Numbered from the stretch's first letter, positions 38,715-49,529 are shown. The stretch: 64,000 nucleotides of DNA from Psychrosphaera haliotis (GCF_009728465.1 NZ_WOCD01000003.1:682001-746000); one strand, 5' to 3'. Notes: generated by a model from the sequence alone, not told the origin. Made by a program: numbers and translations.

Positions 38715-41378
38715 ATGTTTAAATCTTTAAAAGCACAGTTATTACTCGTTTTATTCTCTTTAGTTTCACTACTCGTTATTGAAATTGTTATTTCAAAATC
38801 GACTTTTACGGTATTTGAAAATCAACAACAGTTGGCGCAAAGCACCATTAAAAAAGTACAGATTGTAGCAAGGCTAGAAAAGGAGCTTATTGATTTACAA
38901 CGAAACGTATTGATATACAAAGAAACGGGCAGCAAGTCTGTATTAGACAGAACCTACTCATTAGTCACTTCTATCGACCAGAATATCAATCAATTTGCCG
39001 ATATCGGTTTTTCTGACCAAAACCAAGCAAACGTCGATAATTTCATTATCGCGCTCAAAGAGCACCTAAATGAATACAAAACAAATTTCCAAGAGGTGGA
39101 AAAATCTTATGCAAAGCGCTCTGCCCTTTTTGAGAACGGGATCAATAATGAGCTTGATGCGCTAAGTGCGTTACTTTTAACTTATGATAAAAAGAGTTAT
39201 AGCCTAGAGCTTCAAACTGACTTATTACAAATAAAATTATCAGCTATAAAATATATAAACTCACCAAACTTTAATCTGATTAAGCTCTTCAAAAGCCACA
39301 TCAGCCAACTTGAAACAGACGTTAAAAATAGCCAACTAACGTCAACACAAAAAGCGCAGTTCATTAACAGCTTGAGTGCTATAAAAAAGAGCTTCAATCA
39401 GTTGACTCAAATAACTCGAGGTTATACTTACCTGGTTAACGTCGTTATGTCAGGTGCTGCCAATGAGTTTCTGTATATCACAAAAGAGTTGAGTAACTTA
39501 GTCAGCGAAGAAGTAGCAAGTAATAAAAATAGCGTAGAGCAAGAAACCGCGGCATTCTCAAACTTTATTAACTTCTTTTTGATTTTAACCATACTAATAT
39601 CATTAGCTAGTGCAGCGTTTTTTATAAGAAATGTAGTTAACCCAATACAAAGTATTACCACGGTATTTAGAAAACTTGCATTTGGTGAAGCGGTCTTGTC
39701 GATTCCAGAGCTTGATAAAAAAGACGAAATTGGCGAATTAGCAAAGGCGGCTAAAGTATTCAGTGAGAAAAATCGACAAACTATTCGGCTTTTAGAGCAG
39801 TCAGAGGTCCAAAACAAACAACAAATAGAAATGAACAAAGCCCTGCTACTGGAAAAGCAAAAAGCAGAACAGGCGACAAACGCAAAAAGTATGTTCTTGG
39901 CTAACATGAGCCATGAGATTAGAACACCAATGAACGGAATTATTGGCTTTGTAGACCTTCTAAAACTAACGCCGTTGAATAACACACAAGAAACTTATAT
40001 CGAACGAATTAGCTATTCCAGCGACATTATGATGAGCGTTATCAACGATATTTTAGACTTTTCAAAAATAGAGGCTGGCAAAATATCCATTGAAGAGATT
40101 GAGTTTTCCCCTTCAAACGTAATCGATTCACTCATTCAATCATTATCACCTAAGGCCGCAGAAAAGGGTCTAGCCATCCGTTCATTTATCGATTTGTCCA
40201 TGCCCTCTCGACTAAAAGGAGATCCTACAAGAATTGGTCAAATCATATTAAACATCTGTAATAACGCGATTAAATTTACAGAAAAAGGCAGTGTCGATAT
40301 TTACGTTGAGTATTTAAAAGATGAGTCAAAACCACTACAAATCAGAGTTATTGATACTGGTGTAGGCATGCCACCGGAGGCCTGTTTACATATTTTTGAG
40401 TCATTTACTCAAGCTGATGGCTCAACTAGTAGAAGGTTTGGCGGAACGGGATTAGGACTTTCTATTGTTAAAAACCTTGTAGAGCTTATGAACGGAGAAG
40501 TACATTGCGAGTCAGTTCAAAATAAAGGCAGTACATTTAATGTTACCTTGCCATTAGAAAGTACAAGCAATACCTCTGAAGTCGTTTTTAATGGCCTAGC
40601 ACTGGATTATATTTCGAATACCGAGTCTTTGTTATTACCAATTAAATATTGGCAACAAGCTGGTATAACTTTAGATTTATCACATTCATACGACAGTCAA
40701 ACAAAAGCAGTTGGGGATATTAGTAACGTTGGCACCAAGCCCGTAATTTTCGAAATAACCTCATCGACCAATTTAGAGGAGATTAAAAAGCAGCTTAAGC
40801 CACTCATTACTGAGCTTGCGCCTTTTGGTTTTATCGGCAACTGTGATTGTGTTGATTTGGTCAATTCGATGGCAAAAGAGTTTAGTGCACCAAAGCTGAT
40901 CCACCCTATTACTCCTGTATCATTTAAACAATTCATCTTGTCATTAACTGCTAAAAAAACGTTCAAGGAGCAAACAGCGCCAATCAAAAGTGATTCAAAA
41001 GACTTATATCAAGGCCACGTGTTGCTAGTTGAGGATAACAAAGTCAATCAAATGGTTGCTGGCAATATGCTCACACATCATGGATTTACCTTTGATCTTG
41101 CTGAGAATGGCTTAGAGTCATTAACCTTGGCAGATAAGAATCACTACGATTTTGTACTCATGGACATGCAAATGCCTATTATGGATGGCTATCAAGCCGT
41201 CAAAGAACTACGAGCAAAAGGCTACAATAACTTATTTATTTGCGGTTTATCAGCAAACGCCATGAAAGAGGACTTTGATCGTGCTTATGAGGCCGGTGTA
41301 GATTTTTATTTAACTAAGCCTCTCACTGTCGACAAGTTTTCTGATTTTTTGACTGAACACTATACAAATAATAGTTAA
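38715..41378 (+). CDS. Hybrid sensor histidine kinase with a degenerate and a true receiver domain
   Basis: 887 residues. Transmembrane helix 1 (about 8-27), a long periplasmic coiled-coil sensor to about 285, helix 2 (about 286-308), HAMP, a coiled coil, HisKA with [15 protein letters not shown] (His400), and HATPase_c with [16 protein letters not shown] and [10 protein letters not shown]. Next comes a receiver-like region (about 625-760) without a clear phospho-Asp, then a real receiver domain (about 766-885) with LLVEDN, Asp817 in [12 protein letters not shown] and Lys in LTKPL. No Hpt domain and no response regulator gene adjoin, so its output partner is elsewhere. It is cotranscribed with the solute-binding protein. 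Confidence 0.92.
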   Translation: MFKSLKAQLLLVLFSLVSLLVIEIVISKSTFTVFENQQQLAQSTIKKVQIVARLEKELIDLQRNVLIYKETGSKSVLDRTYSLVTSIDQNINQFADIGFSDQNQANVDNFIIALKEHLNEYKTNFQEVEKSYAKRSALFENGINNELDALSALLLTYDKKSYSLELQTDLLQIKLSAIKYINSPNFNLIKLFKSHISQLETDVKNSQLTSTQKAQFINSLSAIKKSFNQLTQITRGYTYLVNVVMSGAANEFLYITKELSNLVSEEVASNKNSVEQETAAFSNFINFFLILTILISLASAAFFIRNVVNPIQSITTVFRKLAFGEAVLSIPELDKKDEIGELAKAAKVFSEKNRQTIRLLEQSEVQNKQQIEMNKALLLEKQKAEQATNAKSMFLANMSHEIRTPMNGIIGFVDLLKLTPLNNTQETYIERISYSSDIMMSVINDILDFSKIEAGKISIEEIEFSPSNVIDSLIQSLSPKAAEKGLAIRSFIDLSMPSRLKGDPTRIGQIILNICNNAIKFTEKGSVDIYVEYLKDESKPLQIRVIDTGVGMPPEACLHIFESFTQADGSTSRRFGGTGLGLSIVKNLVELMNGEVHCESVQNKGSTFNVTLPLESTSNTSEVVFNGLALDYISNTESLLLPIKYWQQAGITLDLSHSYDSQTKAVGDISNVGTKPVIFEITSSTNLEEIKKQLKPLITELAPFGFIGNCDCVDLVNSMAKEFSAPKLIHPITPVSFKQFILSLTAKKTFKEQTAPIKSDSKDLYQGHVLLVEDNKVNQMVAGNMLTHHGFTFDLAENGLESLTLADKNHYDFVLMDMQMPIMDGYQAVKELRAKGYNNLFICGLSANAMKEDFDRAYEAGVDFYLTKPLTVDKFSDFLTEHYTNNS

Positions 41379-41492
41379 GTTTAATGCGTTTTTACTTTTA
41401 TCCTGTAATATCCGGTCAAAATCAACTTACTAACTTAGCATTATTTCTGCTTTAAGTTGGTCATCATCACTTTATATTAAGGCTTTAAAATA

Positions 41493-42536
41493 ATGGATAT
41501 TCTCTTATGGATTGGTATTGTCTTTTGTATCTCTCAATCGGCCATTTTCTCAGGGTTAAACCTCGCGTTTTTTTCCTTAAGTCGACTTCAATTAGAGGTT
41601 GAGTCTTCAAAAGGTAACAAATCCGCTCAAAAAATATTGAAGCTAAGAGGCGACTCTAACTTCCTTTTGACAACCATTTTGTGGGGCAATGTTGGGATCA
41701 ATGTATTACTAACCTTGTTGTCGGACTCCGCACTCGCTGGTATCAGTTCATTTTTATTTTCTACTATTGCCATTACTATTATTGGTGAGATTATTCCGCA
41801 AGCATACTTCTCTAGAAACGCACTAAAAATGGGAAGTATGCTGTCACCAGTTATCCGCTTTTACCAAATACTATTTTATCCCGTTGCAAAGCCTACGGCC
41901 ATTATCCTTGACGTTTGGTTGGGTAAAGAGGGAATTACCTACCTCGCTGAGAGCGAGCTTAGCAGTATCATTCGCAAGCACGTTGAAGCTGAAGACACAG
42001 AAATAAACCATGTTGAAGGGATTGGAGCGTTAAATTTTTTCAAACTCGACAAAATTGTGGTCGCCGATGAAGGTGAATTAATAGACCCAGATTCCATTTT
42101 AGCTCTTAAAACTAAAATGGATTTACCAATTATACCAGACATAAAACCGAGTGCTGATGATCCGTTTTTAAAAAGCTTGCATAAATCAGGACACCGTTGG
42201 GTTGTTCTTACCAACTTGGATAATCAACCTCTACTTGTAATCGACGCTGATGGTTTATTACGAGCAGCCCTATTTGAACATGAGCAGTTTGACCCTTATT
42301 TATATTGTCACCGACCAGTGATAATTACCGATGAAAAAACTAGTCTCAGTGAAGCCGTCATTAAAATGAAAATGAGCGAATCAGTAGATAAGTCTTTTGA
42401 TGGAGTTATTGAACGTGACGTTTTGCTCATTTGGTCTGACACTAAACGAATCATTACTGGTGCTGACATTTATGGCCGATTGTTAAAAGGTATGCAACCA
42501 CCAGAATTGCAAACTACCAGTACTTCTGGGAGTTAG
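41493..42536 (+). CDS. CNNM (DUF21) membrane protein with C-terminal cytoplasmic domain
   Basis: 347 residues. The DUF21/CNNM transmembrane domain (about 1-175) is clear: QSAIFSGLNLAFFSLSRLQLEVE and LTTILWGNVGINVLLTLL, then IGEIIPQAYFSR. A CBS-like region follows (DPFLKSLHKSGHRWVVLTNLDNQPLLVID). Relatives (CorC/MpfA/YfjD) are linked to magnesium or cation efflux. The transporter-associated domain usual in longer members is missing. Single gene, probably its own transcription unit. Confidence 0.85.
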   Translation: MDILLWIGIVFCISQSAIFSGLNLAFFSLSRLQLEVESSKGNKSAQKILKLRGDSNFLLTTILWGNVGINVLLTLLSDSALAGISSFLFSTIAITIIGEIIPQAYFSRNALKMGSMLSPVIRFYQILFYPVAKPTAIILDVWLGKEGITYLAESELSSIIRKHVEAEDTEINHVEGIGALNFFKLDKIVVADEGELIDPDSILALKTKMDLPIIPDIKPSADDPFLKSLHKSGHRWVVLTNLDNQPLLVIDADGLLRAALFEHEQFDPYLYCHRPVIITDEKTSLSEAVIKMKMSESVDKSFDGVIERDVLLIWSDTKRIITGADIYGRLLKGMQPPELQTTSTSGS

Positions 42537-42564
42537 TGACCTTTTTATAGCCATCAACACTCTG

Positions 42565-43626
42565 TTATTCGTTTTTGGCTTTTTCTTTATCGATAACTTC
42601 ACTTGCGAATTCTCGATCTTCTTTTGTTGAGTCTAAGCCGTCCTGATTAGATTTAGACTCCGGTGATAACTGCAATTCAGTAAATAGAGAAAAGTGATCT
42701 GAACCAATGTTAGGTAATCGTTTTATGTTGCTTACGGTGAAATGTTCACTGTGAAACATATGATCTAACGGCCATCTCATAAACCAATAACTAGCATGAA
42801 AAGTATTAAACATCCCCCTTCCAACTCTTGGGTCTAACAAACCACTAATTTTTCTAAATAGCCGCGTTGTTTTAGACCAAGCTACATCGTTTAAATCACC
42901 GGTTACGATTGTTGGGGAGTTGTCATTGGCTATTTCTCGCGCCACTATAACTAGCTCTGCATCTCGCTCTGTAGATTCTTCATTTTCAGTGGGGCTTGGC
43001 GGAGCTGGGTGTAAAAAATAAGCTTTAACTATTCGGCCACTTTTTAACTTTATGTTAGCTTTTACTGATGGCACGCCCTCTTGCACTAAATAGTTAAGTT
43101 TGCCCTCTAAGATCTCCAATTTTGAATACACATGCATTCCATAAAGGTTATCTAGTGGGCACTTAACGGTGAAAGGCAGTTCATCCTCTAAACAATCTAA
43201 TTGATCCTGCCACCATTGGTCGGACTCTAACGTAACTAATATATCCGGTTGATACTCTCTGACTAAATCAATGAGTTTTTGTGACTCTTTGTTCGTTGTC
43301 AGAACATTAGCTGTAATCACTTTTATCGTATCAGCCGCCTCTCTATTATTGGATGAGTGCACTTCCTTTTTCCAAAACGGGCTAAAAGGCAAAACCCACC
43401 ATAATTGCCATACGATACACCCAAACAAAACAACTAATCTTACTATTGATTCAGATTTATTCGGTTCTAACAGCAATAAATGACTAATTAAAACACAGCT
43501 AAAAATAAGAGTAAGTTGTAACCTGGGAAAGTCCATACTTCTTACGGTCCAATGAGACCAATTAAAAATAGGTAAAACACTCAACAGAAGAACCACGATT
43601 GTTAAAATAGTAAAAGTTAATTCCAT
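42565..43626 (-). CDS. Membrane-anchored endonuclease/exonuclease/phosphatase (EEP) family protein
   Basis: 353 residues. Three hydrophobic N-terminal helices (about 1-85) precede an EEP catalytic domain: TANVLTTNKE, Glu in VTLESDQWW, VTGDLNDVAW and the closing IGSDHFSLF with the conserved Asp-His. Such proteins hydrolyse phosphodiesters or phospholipids outside the membrane, but substrate is unknown. It starts 2 bp after the DUF2254 gene stop and is cotranscribed with it. The C-terminal tail is charged and low in complexity. Confidence 0.85.
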   Translation of the reverse strand: MELTFTILTIVVLLLSVLPIFNWSHWTVRSMDFPRLQLTLIFSCVLISHLLLLEPNKSESIVRLVVLFGCIVWQLWWVLPFSPFWKKEVHSSNNREAADTIKVITANVLTTNKESQKLIDLVREYQPDILVTLESDQWWQDQLDCLEDELPFTVKCPLDNLYGMHVYSKLEILEGKLNYLVQEGVPSVKANIKLKSGRIVKAYFLHPAPPSPTENEESTERDAELVIVAREIANDNSPTIVTGDLNDVAWSKTTRLFRKISGLLDPRVGRGMFNTFHASYWFMRWPLDHMFHSEHFTVSNIKRLPNIGSDHFSLFTELQLSPESKSNQDGLDSTKEDREFASEVIDKEKAKNE

Positions 43627-43628
43627 TG

Positions 43629-44987
43629 CTAACTTTCCTTTGGTAAATAGCTGTCTTTTAATAGCTCGTAGTCTTCTTCTAACACCAATTCCTTTTTTGC
43701 ATAAGCCAGCGCTTTTTTGGAATGTACATCACAGTATTCCGCTAATTCTTCATTGGTTTCAGCTAAGCTTTGGTAAATTTTTTGCAAACGTAACATTACC
43801 TCAATGTTAGCGGCTCCATCACGCGCTATACCATTAAATGCATCCTGAAAAATTTCTTCTGAGCTTAATTGAGGCAAAGACACTCGATTAAAACTTTTCT
43901 GGTCTTTCATTTCAGGCCTTTTCACTTCAGAGCTATTAATTTCAGAACCATTTGCTTCAAAGTCATGAACGTCATTGTTATTCACTTTATCATCATTGGA
44001 TCTGTCGCCAGCGAGCCATTGAGTAATAAGTCGGCATTGCACACTGATTATATCTATCGCAGTACCCGGATCGTTAACAGCGGGTGAAAGCGCTCGACTC
44101 GCTATTTCAGATAACACCAAAAAGCCAAATCGAGGATCTTCATCAAAGGTACGGCATTTACCAATAATAAAATCTTTTAATATTATAGTTTTGACGTTTT
44201 GCTTTGCCTCAACATCGCCATCCAAAGCCTTTCCATCATCTGTTTTTATAAAAGCGATAGGAGTATTTGGCAAGATTAGAGCGCCAACCGCTTGGTTTAC
44301 TTTTATCTTAAAATTAAACTCTGTTGCAGTTGCTTGCAGCCGATCGATATTGATCTGTTGTAAGTAACCAATATCACTTGAATAAACTTCGCTGGTTTTG
44401 CTTTCTACTTGATCAAAATCTAACGTCCCAGCAATTAACTCATAGTGACGTGATAACGCTTTTTCTGTAACTGCTTCTACTTTTGAAATTGTTTTACCTA
44501 ATGTGCCAAGTCTAGCGATGTTATCTACCCACCGAACAAAACCTAAAATAACAATGGCAAAGACTAAAAGCGTAAGAATAAAAATAACAAAACGCCCAGT
44601 ATCGCCATATAAACCATTCATTAACGCAATAATGCCAATAACACTAAAAATGAACGCACCAACAAATATGGATAACGCGTATTGAGACACATCGTCGGTT
44701 ATAACAATATCAAACGCATGAGGTGTAGCCGACGTGCTAACAGAAGAATAGGCAGACAGCATAGACCCCACAGCAAACACAGCCATACCAAGCATACTGG
44801 CTGAAATAATTGAAAATAGTGTTTTTAATGTATCAACGCTGATATCCATAACCGCGGCGTCTGAAAAGTAAGTATCACCGAGCCTAGCGAAAAATATAGC
44901 GAGGATTGAAAGTGCACAACTAAAAAGAGGTTTGACCCAAAGTCGCTCTTTTAAGCGCCTAATGTAAAAGCTAATTTGCTGTTCCAT
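43629..44987 (-). CDS. DUF2254 multipass membrane protein
   Basis: 452 residues with four N-terminal helices (about 18-165), then a soluble domain containing RALSPAVNDPGTAIDII, the hallmark of DUF2254. A Asn/Asp/Ser/Glu-rich linker (about 345-375), written in imperfect DNA repeats near 43920-43985, interrupts the soluble domain. Function unknown. First gene of the unit with the EEP protein. Confidence 0.85.
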   Translation of the reverse strand: MEQQISFYIRRLKERLWVKPLFSCALSILAIFFARLGDTYFSDAAVMDISVDTLKTLFSIISASMLGMAVFAVGSMLSAYSSVSTSATPHAFDIVITDDVSQYALSIFVGAFIFSVIGIIALMNGLYGDTGRFVIFILTLLVFAIVILGFVRWVDNIARLGTLGKTISKVEAVTEKALSRHYELIAGTLDFDQVESKTSEVYSSDIGYLQQINIDRLQATATEFNFKIKVNQAVGALILPNTPIAFIKTDDGKALDGDVEAKQNVKTIILKDFIIGKCRTFDEDPRFGFLVLSEIASRALSPAVNDPGTAIDIISVQCRLITQWLAGDRSNDDKVNNNDVHDFEANGSEINSSEVKRPEMKDQKSFNRVSLPQLSSEEIFQDAFNGIARDGAANIEVMLRLQKIYQSLAETNEELAEYCDVHSKKALAYAKKELVLEEDYELLKDSYLPKES

Positions 44988-45173
44988 TTTACCTATTTTC
45001 CTTTTTAATCATTACGTTAAATTAGAAATTTATCAGCCACTCTATTGTATCTATTAGTATTTAACAACTAACAAGCAGGCACTTAACAAAAAGAAAGCAT
45101 AGTCCATAACCTCAATAACTTTGGCTATTTAAGCACATGTGCTTCGATAATTTTTTAACACATTTCAGACATA

Positions 45174-45200
45174 AAAAAACCCCGACTGTTTAGGTCGAGG
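45174..45200 (-). terminator. Terminator of tmRNA
   Basis: On the minus strand ACCTCGAC and GTCGGGGT pair (with a G-T pair) around CTAAACA, followed by seven T. It follows the tmRNA CCA end by about 10 bp. Confidence 0.88.
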
Positions 45201-45209
45201 TTTCGTTAT

Positions 45210-45577
45210 TGGTGGAGCTGGCGGGAGTCGAACCCGCGTCCAGAAAAGGTCACCCTTAGGTACTACACGCTTAGTCTATCTTTAAATTCACCGAGGAGCT
45301 GCGGAAAGACACGCCACTCAACGACTATCCTGATTTAAAATTCGTGGGTTGCCTCTCAGGCTGGAGTCGCGCCACTATTCCGTTTGGTTTTTGATCTCAT
45401 GTTGTTCCCCGTCTTACGGACAGAAGCTAGGGCATAAGAGCTCTCAGCAGGGTATTAAGCTGCTAGTGCGTAGTTTTCGTCGTTTGCGACTATTTTTTTG
45501 CGGCTTTTAACGAGGCAAACCGCCCCTCGACGTGCACCGCCGGAATCATCAATCCTGTCGAATCCTGAATCAGCCCC
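45210..45577 (-). ncRNA. ssrA: tmRNA (transfer-messenger RNA)
   Basis: The 5' end GGGGCTGATTCAGGATTCGA and the 3' end with the T-arm GGTTCGACTCCCGCC and encoded CCA are both present and pair as a tRNA-Ala-like domain. The length is 368 nt. The tag frame at 45487-45455 (minus) reads ANDENYALAA then stop, identical to the E. coli tag, with the resume codon GCA. It rescues stalled ribosomes together with SmpB. One-piece type. Ends are judged from the conserved termini. Confidence 0.97.
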
Positions 45578-45862
45578 GAAGACGGGTCACGGTATTGATT
45601 GTTTTGCGCTACTCAGCAAAGTTTTCAAAGCCATGTAAAAATTCTGGAACCAACGGTTAATACCGATAGTGTTCTGTAAGTCTACTCTCTTTTATTTACA
45701 ATCAAAAGACTTTCTTACTTACACTTATGTAACTGGTGGCATTTTCAGCAAAATCAATAGTAATACAATTTAATAATTACAATGCCTTTTAGAAAACAGA
45801 CACTTGCCTAAGTGTTTACAACGGTTATGATAGGCAAATCAATTTTTACTGGTTTTATTTAA

Positions 45863-47056
45863 ATGGAAGTTTCACTTCAAATACGCAAGTGGGTTGCCAG
45901 TACGCAACAAACTTTACAACATGTTCCTAGTGTGTCTCGTGACTATGCAACACGCCTGCTCAAAGTTGCCTCAACAGTAAACACAAAACTAGTTACTCGT
46001 TTCTCAAAATTAAAATCATTTTGGACAAGCTTAACATTAGCTCAATTATGCTATTTGATATCATCGGCTATCTTATTCGCATTAGCTTTTTCTGACGATG
46101 CAGAGCTTATTCATCTAACCCTGCCTGTAATTATTATTTTAATAGGACTGACAAATGAGTTTTGGCCGCACTTTCTTAAAGTGTGGGATAGCTTGCAGGG
46201 TAAAGCTTTCATTCTTACCTTTTATGCAATCATGGCAAACACCGCACTTGCCTCAGCATCAGGTTTGGTCAATGAAGTGACTCATGTAAGTGCAGAAAGC
46301 TTAACTTACAGCCACAATATGGCGCTCATTATTAACATCCCCACTTGGTTTATCTTATCCAGTTTTTTAATGCTTTTGGTTGTGCAAATACTACTGCCAA
46401 TCTATTTGATATTGCTTGTACTACTCAAACCTTTTGGTGTGCACAAGATTTGGCATAAGCCAGACTACCGATTCCCTATACTAACAGCACTAATTCGATA
46501 CTTATTGGCTACATTTTTATTGTTTGTGTTCATGTATGGTAGTGTCCAGTCTGGCTTTTTAAACCAAAACAGTCCATTGCTTGGCTCTGTATATGTCGGC
46601 TTTATTACGGCCGAAGAAACAGAAAATCCTTCGACTTCAAAAACAAATGAAGTATCAGAGGTCAAAAAAGGATTTGAGGGAGCGGAGAGCAAAGCTGATG
46701 GGTTTGTTTCGTTTAACGTACACAACCTTACTGAACGCAATAATCCAACAGAAGATATTACTAAAAATGAAGAAGATGCTTTTTCAAGGGATGTCCTTTT
46801 ACGAAAAAGTCACGAAGTTCAATTAATACAAAAACAAATTTTAGCCACGTTCATTTATGACTACGAAGCTGATAGTTTTTCTCGTTGTGCTCACCCAGAA
46901 AACACTAGAGTTATAGAGCTGAATGATTACGAAATTCTTACGGTTAAAAAGTCGAAAACGGCAGAAGTAGGTTATGAGTTTGGTGTTATTGCCTGCGTTT
47001 CGCCAGGCATTAATTCAGGTGCTATTAAATCACCTGGCACTAAAAACGATAGTTAG
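45863..47056 (+). CDS. Multipass membrane protein of unknown function
   Basis: 397 residues, not recognised. About five hydrophobic segments (roughly 56-75, 80-97, 112-132, 152-190 as one or two helices, 207-227) are followed by a hydrophilic C-terminal half. That half contains a low-complexity acidic linker (EETENPSTSKTNEVSEV) and a short domain with two cysteines (FSRCAHPE and GVIACVSPG). It is transcribed away from ssrA. Prediction of an envelope protein is safe; nothing more can be said. Confidence 0.7.
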   Translation: MEVSLQIRKWVASTQQTLQHVPSVSRDYATRLLKVASTVNTKLVTRFSKLKSFWTSLTLAQLCYLISSAILFALAFSDDAELIHLTLPVIIILIGLTNEFWPHFLKVWDSLQGKAFILTFYAIMANTALASASGLVNEVTHVSAESLTYSHNMALIINIPTWFILSSFLMLLVVQILLPIYLILLVLLKPFGVHKIWHKPDYRFPILTALIRYLLATFLLFVFMYGSVQSGFLNQNSPLLGSVYVGFITAEETENPSTSKTNEVSEVKKGFEGAESKADGFVSFNVHNLTERNNPTEDITKNEEDAFSRDVLLRKSHEVQLIQKQILATFIYDYEADSFSRCAHPENTRVIELNDYEILTVKKSKTAEVGYEFGVIACVSPGINSGAIKSPGTKNDS

Positions 47057-47065
47057 GGTAATTAA

Positions 47066-47114
47066 GAGTTGGCCTCTGAATCATCTAAACTCTGATAAAC
47101 CTAGAAGCCAACTC
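47066..47114. repeat. Inverted repeat between convergent genes
   Basis: GAGTTGGCCTCT (47066-47077) pairs with AGAAGCCAACTC (47103-47114) with one G-T pair around a 25-nt loop. It may act as a weak bidirectional transcription stop. No T run. Confidence 0.55.
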
Positions 47115-47126
47115 GTTAAAATCAAA

Positions 47127-48986
47127 TCAATCTAAATGAACATTCTTTTTCAACTTGCCTGGACGTTCCCAGGCATGCTCATCCACTTCATGTTCCCAGT
47201 GTTGGTCTTCTTCCAACGTTTTTTCAATAAAGCTGCGTGTTTCCATAGAGTGATTGATAAACATTTTTTCATCACCCGACATCGTCGCTAGCTGCTCGAC
47301 CATTTCATCATCGTGTTTTTTGAACAAACGGCTAGCTCGCCACGCAGCGTTATGTCTCCAACCTAGCTGTTGCATCACTTTTGCGCCGAGCTCTAATCCA
47401 CCAGCTAGAGTTTCACGCTCCACTGCAGTTACGCCGGCTTTTAAAAGATCAGTCGCGTGAGGACGGTTTATCGCCCTAGCTAATATTTTTACATGAGGGA
47501 AATGGTGCTGAATAGCTTTTATGATCCTTAAGCTACGTTCTGGCTCGTCAACTGCAACAACAATGACATCTGCGTCTTCAGCACCAGCAGCATGCAATAG
47601 ATCATGACGCTCACCTTCGCCAAAGTAAACTTTGTAGCCATAACGTCTAACCATATCTATCTGACTAGCATCATGGTCTAAAATTGTTGTTGATATTTTA
47701 TTTGCTGCTAATAGCCTTCCTACTGCCTGACCAAATCGACCAAAACCAATGATGATCACCTTATTCTCTTCCGAAATATCATCGGAAACGGGTTCCGCTT
47801 TGGTTTCCCTGAATAACGGCTGAACATATTTGTCATTCACTATAAGCATGAGCGGTGTTAGTAGCATGGACAAGGCTACAACTAGAGTAAGTTGCGACAC
47901 TAAGTCTTGCGGCAAAAGATTTACACCCAATGCAAACGCAAACAGAACAAAGGCAAATTCACCAGCCTGTGACAAAACAAAGGCAAAGGTATAACGGTCA
48001 GGTCGAGCCATTGGTGTGAAACGTCCCAACAATTGTAAAACTAAGTATTTTAAGATGATCAGACCAAGTGTTAGAAATATGATTAACGCAGGATCCGCTG
48101 CAAATATATTAAAATCTATACTCGCGCCAACAGAGATAAAGAATAAGCCAAGTAATAACCCTTTAAATGGCTCAATATTGCTTTCAAGCTCATGTCGATA
48201 ATCACTTTCAGCCAAAACAACACCGGCTAAAAATGTGCCTAAGGCAGGCGATAAACCGATGGATTGCATCGCCAGTGCAACAGAAATAACCAGTAACAAC
48301 GCTGTGGCCGTAAACACTTCTCGAAGTTGGCTTTTTGCAATGAAACTGAATATTGGGTTCATTAAAAAACGACCGCCAATAACGATACCAGCAATGATAC
48401 CGCCAGCCACCAGCCCTTTTTTCCAACCGTGCAGCTCGCCACTGTGAGCAGCTATACTTGCCACATCAGACGATGAAGCTAAGAGAGGCAATATTGCCAA
48501 CATTGGAATTACGGCAATATCTTGAAACAGCAGAACAGCAAAAGCACCTTGCCCAGCGGTAGACTTCATTTGCCCTTTTTCTTGTAAACTCTGCAGAGCA
48601 ATGGCCGTTGAACTTAGCGATAAAATCATGCCTATCGCCAGCGCTTGTTGCCATGGCAGTCCAAAAAACAAACCAATTGCGGTAACCAGTAATGTTGTTA
48701 TAAAAACTTGCAGTCCGCCGCTACCTAAAATAGGTACTCTTAACTTCCATAACAAACTTGGCTTTAATTCTAATCCTATTAAAAACAACATGAGCACAAC
48801 GCCAAACTCTGCAAAATGCATCACGTCTTTAGGGTGACTTAAAAAGCTCAGTACAAATGGCCCTATAATCACACCAGCCACAAGATAGCCCAACACAGAT
48901 CCCAGCCCTAAGCGCTTAGCGATAGGAACAGACACAACTGCAGCCGCTAAATACGTAACAGCATCTGCCAATAAATTATTTTCCAT
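47127..48986 (-). CDS. Kef-type potassium:proton antiporter with RCK domain
   Basis: 619 residues of the CPA2 family. About 12 membrane helices (1-385) with GLGSVLGYLVAGVIIGPF and LAQSIGLSPALGTFLAG-type motifs are followed by an RCK/TrkA-N domain (about 405-520; NKVIIIGFGRFGQAVGRLL, IGFGRFG nucleotide motif). E. coli KefB/KefC are closed by glutathione and opened by its electrophile adducts, acidifying the cytoplasm for protection. It begins directly after its flavoprotein partner, with no spacing. Whether it is KefB or KefC cannot be decided from sequence alone. Confidence 0.92.
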   Translation of the reverse strand: MENNLLADAVTYLAAAVVSVPIAKRLGLGSVLGYLVAGVIIGPFVLSFLSHPKDVMHFAEFGVVLMLFLIGLELKPSLLWKLRVPILGSGGLQVFITTLLVTAIGLFFGLPWQQALAIGMILSLSSTAIALQSLQEKGQMKSTAGQGAFAVLLFQDIAVIPMLAILPLLASSSDVASIAAHSGELHGWKKGLVAGGIIAGIVIGGRFLMNPIFSFIAKSQLREVFTATALLLVISVALAMQSIGLSPALGTFLAGVVLAESDYRHELESNIEPFKGLLLGLFFISVGASIDFNIFAADPALIIFLTLGLIILKYLVLQLLGRFTPMARPDRYTFAFVLSQAGEFAFVLFAFALGVNLLPQDLVSQLTLVVALSMLLTPLMLIVNDKYVQPLFRETKAEPVSDDISEENKVIIIGFGRFGQAVGRLLAANKISTTILDHDASQIDMVRRYGYKVYFGEGERHDLLHAAGAEDADVIVVAVDEPERSLRIIKAIQHHFPHVKILARAINRPHATDLLKAGVTAVERETLAGGLELGAKVMQQLGWRHNAAWRASRLFKKHDDEMVEQLATMSGDEKMFINHSMETRSFIEKTLEEDQHWEHEVDEHAWERPGKLKKNVHLD

Positions 48987-49529
48987 TTAAGCGCCCTCGC
49001 CTAATAAACGCAGTGTTTTTAAGTATTCACTCGACACCTGATCGAGTCTAACTTTGTCGTCAAAAAGTTTACCTGTGCCATGTACAACAAAAGGCGCTAA
49101 ATATTCCATTTGGCATAAATGCGCTGTTTGTTCGATAGGCGTGAGTAATTGCTCCATAGTGAAACGATTGTGACCGGTTTTACAATACGCGGTTTGACCG
49201 CCACCTGTGGTGATCACTGACAACCACTTTTTACCCTTTAAACTATCTCCACCAGGTCCATATGCATAACCGTATTGGAGTACTAAATCAAACCACTCTT
49301 TTAACAATGCCGGCGCGCTGTACCAATAAAAAGGGTGCTGAAAAACGACAATATCAAACTCGGCCAATAACTTTTGTTCCGACTCAATGTCGATGACACC
49401 ATCTGCATATATTTCACACAAATCATGAATGTGAACGAAGTCGAGTTGGTTAGCTTTTTGTATTAAATGATAATTAATTTTTGACTGCTGTAAGTTAGGG
49501 TGAGTCAAAATAAGTAAAACCGATTGCAT
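48987..49529 (-). CDS. Kef ancillary NAD(P)H oxidoreductase (KefF/KefG-like)
   Basis: 180 residues of the flavodoxin-like NQO1 family: VFQHPFYWYSAPALLKEWFDLVLQYGYAYGPGG and VITTGGGQTAYCKTG are the FMN- and subunit-binding segments. KefF/KefG bind the cytoplasmic side of KefC/KefB and are needed for full activity. Details such as TTGGGQ and LAPFVVHG resemble KefF more than KefG. Operon of two with the antiporter, zero gap. Confidence 0.9.
   Translation of the reverse strand: MQSVLLILTHPNLQQSKINYHLIQKANQLDFVHIHDLCEIYADGVIDIESEQKLLAEFDIVVFQHPFYWYSAPALLKEWFDLVLQYGYAYGPGGDSLKGKKWLSVITTGGGQTAYCKTGHNRFTMEQLLTPIEQTAHLCQMEYLAPFVVHGTGKLFDDKVRLDQVSSEYLKTLRLLGEGA

Noticed and set aside
45210-45260. A tRNA gene on the minus strand (T-arm and CCA end visible)
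   Set aside because: The acceptor partner lies more than 300 bp away and the tag frame is present, so this is tmRNA.
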